Origin: an uncultured Eubacterium sp.
GTDB taxonomy: Bacteria > Bacillota > Clostridia > Peptostreptococcales > Anaerovoracaceae
DNA: 7,794 nt
NCBI GenBank assembly: GCA_905193765.1
Contig: CAJJPZ010000099.1
Location: 1 to 7,794, forward strand
Direction of reading: 5' to 3'
Notes under the pieces: model-generated
The model's database searches: none
Told to the model about the DNA's origin: nothing
The model's input: only the letters and a program-made list of their open reading frames with translations
Position numbers and translations under genes: made by a program
Part shown: in pieces, positions 5,585 to 7,794 of the stretch
Numbering within the stretch: the first letter of the stretch is position 1
Layout: every line of letters begins with the position of its first letter

Positions 5585-7111
5585 TTATTCCATCAGAGGT
5601 TTTCCTGTCATTTCTTCAGGTATGTCAAGGTGCATCAGCTTCAGCAGTGTAGGGGCGATATCGCTGAGTCTGCCGCCTGCTGCCAGCTGCACAGGTTCCC
5701 TTGCGATGTGTACGAGAGGGACGTCGTTGAGGGAGTGGGCCGTAACGACATTGCCTTCCTTGTCTTTCATCACGTCTGCATTGCCGTGGTCTGCTGTCAT
5801 CAGGATCTGTCCGTCTTTTGCCAGGACTGCATCCACGATTTTAGGAACACATTCATCCAGTGTTTCGATGGCCTTGACAGCAGCGCCCATGACACCTGTA
5901 TGTCCAACCATGTCAGCGTTGGCAAAGTTCAGGATGATGAGATCATACTTGTCTGTACCGATAGCTTCGATTACCTTGTCGGTCACTTCGTATGCGCTCA
6001 TTTCAGGCTGCAGGTCATATGTGGCTACTTTAGGCGAAGGCACCAGGATCCGGTCTTCGTTCCTGTTAGGAGCCTCTACGCCGCCGTTGAAGAAGAATGT
6101 CACATGGGCGTATTTCTCAGTCTCGGCTATTCGAAGCTGTGTGAGTCCCAGCGATGCTATATATTCTCCCAGCGTGTTCTTCAGTGTTTCAGGCGGATAT
6201 GCCAGAGTCACGTTCGGCATTGATGCGTCGTACTGTGTCATGCATATATAGCAGATGTCCTGTGGCGTCTTTTTTCTTGTGAATCCGTCAAAATCTTCGT
6301 CTACGAATGTTCTCGTTATCTCTCTTGCTCTGTCGGGACGGAAATTGAACATTATCATGCTGTCGCCGTCGGAAACAGGTATAGCTCCGTCTACGATGGT
6401 AGGAAGCACGAATTCGTCGTTTTCGTCTCTGTCATAAGCGTTTCCTACAGCGGTGCGTCCGTCAGGTGCATGGAGTCCGTCTGTGCCTGTCATGGCATCA
6501 TATGCCTTCTGGACTCTTTCCCAGCGCTTGTCTCTGTCCATGGCGTAGTATCTGCCCGAAACAACGCCGATGGTGCCGACGCCTGCCTTTTTCATATGCT
6601 CTTCAAGCTGGTCGATGTAGATAGCGGCGCATCTCGGCGGTACGTCTCTGCCGTCCAGAAAACAGTGCACGCAGAGCTTATCGAGGCCTTTTGCAGCAGC
6701 CAGGTCTATAAGTGCGAAAAGATGCTTTATGTGACTGTGCACGCCTCCGTCAGACAGCAGCCCCAGCAGATGGAGCGTGGAGTCGTTTTTCTTCACATGC
6801 TCTATAGCTTTAAGGAAAGCAGGATTCTCAAAGAAATCCCCGTCTTCGATGGACTTGGTGATGAGTGTGAGATCCTGATATACTATCCTGCCTGCGCCTA
6901 TGTTGAGATGGCCGACTTCAGAGTTGCCCATCTGTCCTTCGGGAAGACCTACATCGAGGCCGCACGCCTTGAGGGTGGTGTTGGGGTATGATGCGAAGAT
7001 CCTGTCCAGCGCCGGTGTGTCGGCAGCAGCTATCGCATTGTTTTCTGGATCCGGATTGATGCCGTAGCCGTCAAGGATCATCAGCATCGTCGGTCTGTTG
7101 AATTCATTCAT
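5585..7111 (-). CDS. gpmI: 2,3-bisphosphoglycerate-independent phosphoglycerate mutase
   Basis: Interconverts 3- and 2-phosphoglycerate in lower glycolysis using two Mn2+ ions and a phosphoserine intermediate. 508 residues, typical length. Metal and catalytic residues of the alkaline-phosphatase superfamily are all visible: Asp14 (ILDGYG), the nucleophile Ser64 (MGNSEVGH), Asp400 and His404 (NADMVGH), Asp441 and His442 (TADHGNAD), and His459 (TAHSLNDVP); these parallel the B. stearothermophilus enzyme. The inserted phosphotransferase domain includes DGRDVPP. Start choice: an upstream in-frame ATG at 7126 has no ribosome site, whereas ATG at 7111 follows GAGGAAA with a 6-nt gap; that site overlaps the upstream ATG. 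The gene stands alone: convergent with pnp, divergent from addA. Catalytic residues intact, no oddities seen. Confidence 0.97.
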   Translation of the reverse strand: MNEFNRPTMLMILDGYGINPDPENNAIAAADTPALDRIFASYPNTTLKACGLDVGLPEGQMGNSEVGHLNIGAGRIVYQDLTLITKSIEDGDFFENPAFLKAIEHVKKNDSTLHLLGLLSDGGVHSHIKHLFALIDLAAAKGLDKLCVHCFLDGRDVPPRCAAIYIDQLEEHMKKAGVGTIGVVSGRYYAMDRDKRWERVQKAYDAMTGTDGLHAPDGRTAVGNAYDRDENDEFVLPTIVDGAIPVSDGDSMIMFNFRPDRAREITRTFVDEDFDGFTRKKTPQDICYICMTQYDASMPNVTLAYPPETLKNTLGEYIASLGLTQLRIAETEKYAHVTFFFNGGVEAPNRNEDRILVPSPKVATYDLQPEMSAYEVTDKVIEAIGTDKYDLIILNFANADMVGHTGVMGAAVKAIETLDECVPKIVDAVLAKDGQILMTADHGNADVMKDKEGNVVTAHSLNDVPLVHIAREPVQLAAGGRLSDIAPTLLKLMHLDIPEEMTGKPLME

Positions 7112-7172
7112 GTTGTATTTCCTCATTTCATATCATATTTCGATTTTCTGTCTGTTTGAGTATAATAAAAAT

Positions 7173-7181
7173 AGTATAACA
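7173..7181 (-). promoter_or_regulatory. Extended -10 promoter of gpmI
   Basis: TGTTATACT on the minus strand is an extended -10 box; a second TATACT lies at 7164-7159. No convincing -35 box is seen at 16-18 nt. Either could start a short gpmI leader. Confidence 0.55.
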
Positions 7182-7219
7182 CAAAAATGGCGAATATACA
7201 TATCACAGCTCTGTTTTTC

Positions 7220-7228
7220 TGATATAAT
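7220..7228 (+). promoter_or_regulatory. Extended -10 promoter of addA
   Basis: TGATATAAT gives a TGn motif plus a consensus TATAAT. The -35 region is weak, as usual for extended -10 promoters. The predicted start is near 7235, about 30 nt before the addA start codon. Confidence 0.65.
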
Positions 7229-7264
7229 AAGCGCTGTAACATATATATGGAGAGGTAGTTTTTT

Positions 7265-7794
7265 ATGAAATGGACTGAAGCTCAGCAGCAGACTATAGAT
7301 ACGAGAGGAAAGAACATACTTGTGTCGGCAGCGGCAGGCTCCGGCAAGACAGCAGTGCTTGTGGAGCGCATCAAGCAGCTGGTGATAAAGGACAAAGTCG
7401 ACATAGACAGATTCCTTATAACGACATTCACCAAGGCAGCGTCGGCAGAGATGAAGGAGAGACTGGAGGCAGCTGTAAAAGACGCCATGGAGCAGCCAGG
7501 TGCGGACAGGGCTTATCTCAGGAAACAGCTCGACCTGCTTCCTGACGCAAACATAAGCACTTTCCATACCTTTGCGCTTGAGGTCATGAGACGGTATTTT
7601 TATCTGACAGACCTTGAACCTGGTTTTAAGATAGGCGACGAGACGAAGGTAGCGATAATAAAAAACGATGTGATAGACCGTGTATTTGAAGACAGGTTCG
7701 AAAACGACTACGAGCGTTTCACGTCATTTCTGAGAAAGTACAGCAGTGACAGGAGCGAGCGGCGGATCAAGCAGAACATCCTGGATATATATAA
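7265..7794 (+). CDS. addA: ATP-dependent helicase/nuclease subunit A (AddA), 5' part; truncated by the window edge
   Basis: Helicase-nuclease subunit of AddAB, the Firmicute counterpart of RecBCD, which resects double-strand breaks for recombination. 176 codons are visible of a protein usually over 1,100 residues. Seen: the Q-motif region KWTEAQ (2-7), Walker A AAAGSGKTA (22-30) inside the AddA signature LVSAAAGSGKTAVLVERI (19-36), motif Ia ITTFTKAASAEMKERL (52-67), and ISTFHTFALEVMRRYFYLTD (97-116) followed by LEPGFKIGDE. This set is specific to AddA rather than PcrA, UvrD or RecB. The ATG at 7265 follows GGAGAGG with 9-nt spacing. The reading frame is open to the last base. It begins its own transcription unit opposite gpmI; addB, usually directly upstream of addA in Firmicutes, is not there. 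Confidence 0.95.
   Translation, partial: MKWTEAQQQTIDTRGKNILVSAAAGSGKTAVLVERIKQLVIKDKVDIDRFLITTFTKAASAEMKERLEAAVKDAMEQPGADRAYLRKQLDLLPDANISTFHTFALEVMRRYFYLTDLEPGFKIGDETKVAIIKNDVIDRVFEDRFENDYERFTSFLRKYSSDRSERRIKQNILDIY

Noticed and set aside
7133..7567. 144-codon minus-strand frame crossing the gpmI-addA spacer
   Set aside because: It overlaps the clear AddA N-terminal coding sequence and both promoters; no family resemblance.

Overview
The window looks like a chromosomal segment of an anaerobic, Gram-positive Clostridia-type Firmicute. The evidence is a T-box riboswitch, strong GGAGG ribosome binding sites on most genes, a multi-subunit 2-oxoacid:ferredoxin oxidoreductase, AddA rather than RecB-type recombination, and heavy use of AGA/AGG arginine codons in genes of moderate GC content. 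I cannot fix the genus; a member of the Eubacteriales/Anaerovoracaceae-like clades would fit, but that is a guess.

Layout. Positions 1-1718 (minus strand) carry an operon coding for gamma, delta and alpha subunits of a 2-oxoacid:ferredoxin oxidoreductase; alpha runs off the left edge and a beta subunit is expected beyond it. Upstream (about 1749-2043, minus) is a T-box leader with a readable specifier codon ATC (isoleucine), a T-box bulge fitting a tRNA with discriminator A, an intrinsic terminator and a good sigma-A promoter. From 2219 on the plus strand come a promoter, an inverted repeat and a small gene (2319-2690) for a basic protein with one homing-endonuclease-associated (HNH_repeat-like) helical repeat. 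Then come rpsO (2913-3179) with its own promoter and roughly 80-nt leader, a hairpin-rich spacer with a perfect intrinsic terminator, and pnp (3358-5457). pnp converges on gpmI (5585-7111, minus), with terminators back to back between them. gpmI is divergent from addA (7265 to the right edge, truncated).

How it fits together. rpsO-pnp is the widespread ribosome/RNA-turnover pair; gpmI (lower glycolysis) and addA (double-strand break repair) are independent single units. The most informative part is the T-box operon: an isoleucine-starvation switch on an oxidoreductase argues that the enzyme runs in the reductive, CO2-fixing direction to make a 2-oxoacid precursor of isoleucine. The least explained part is 2219-2824: a DNA-binding-like small protein flanked by TGTACA-type palindromes and a long inverted repeat across its stop codon. 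I see no CRISPR array, mobile element, tRNA or rRNA, and no clear new defence-type system.
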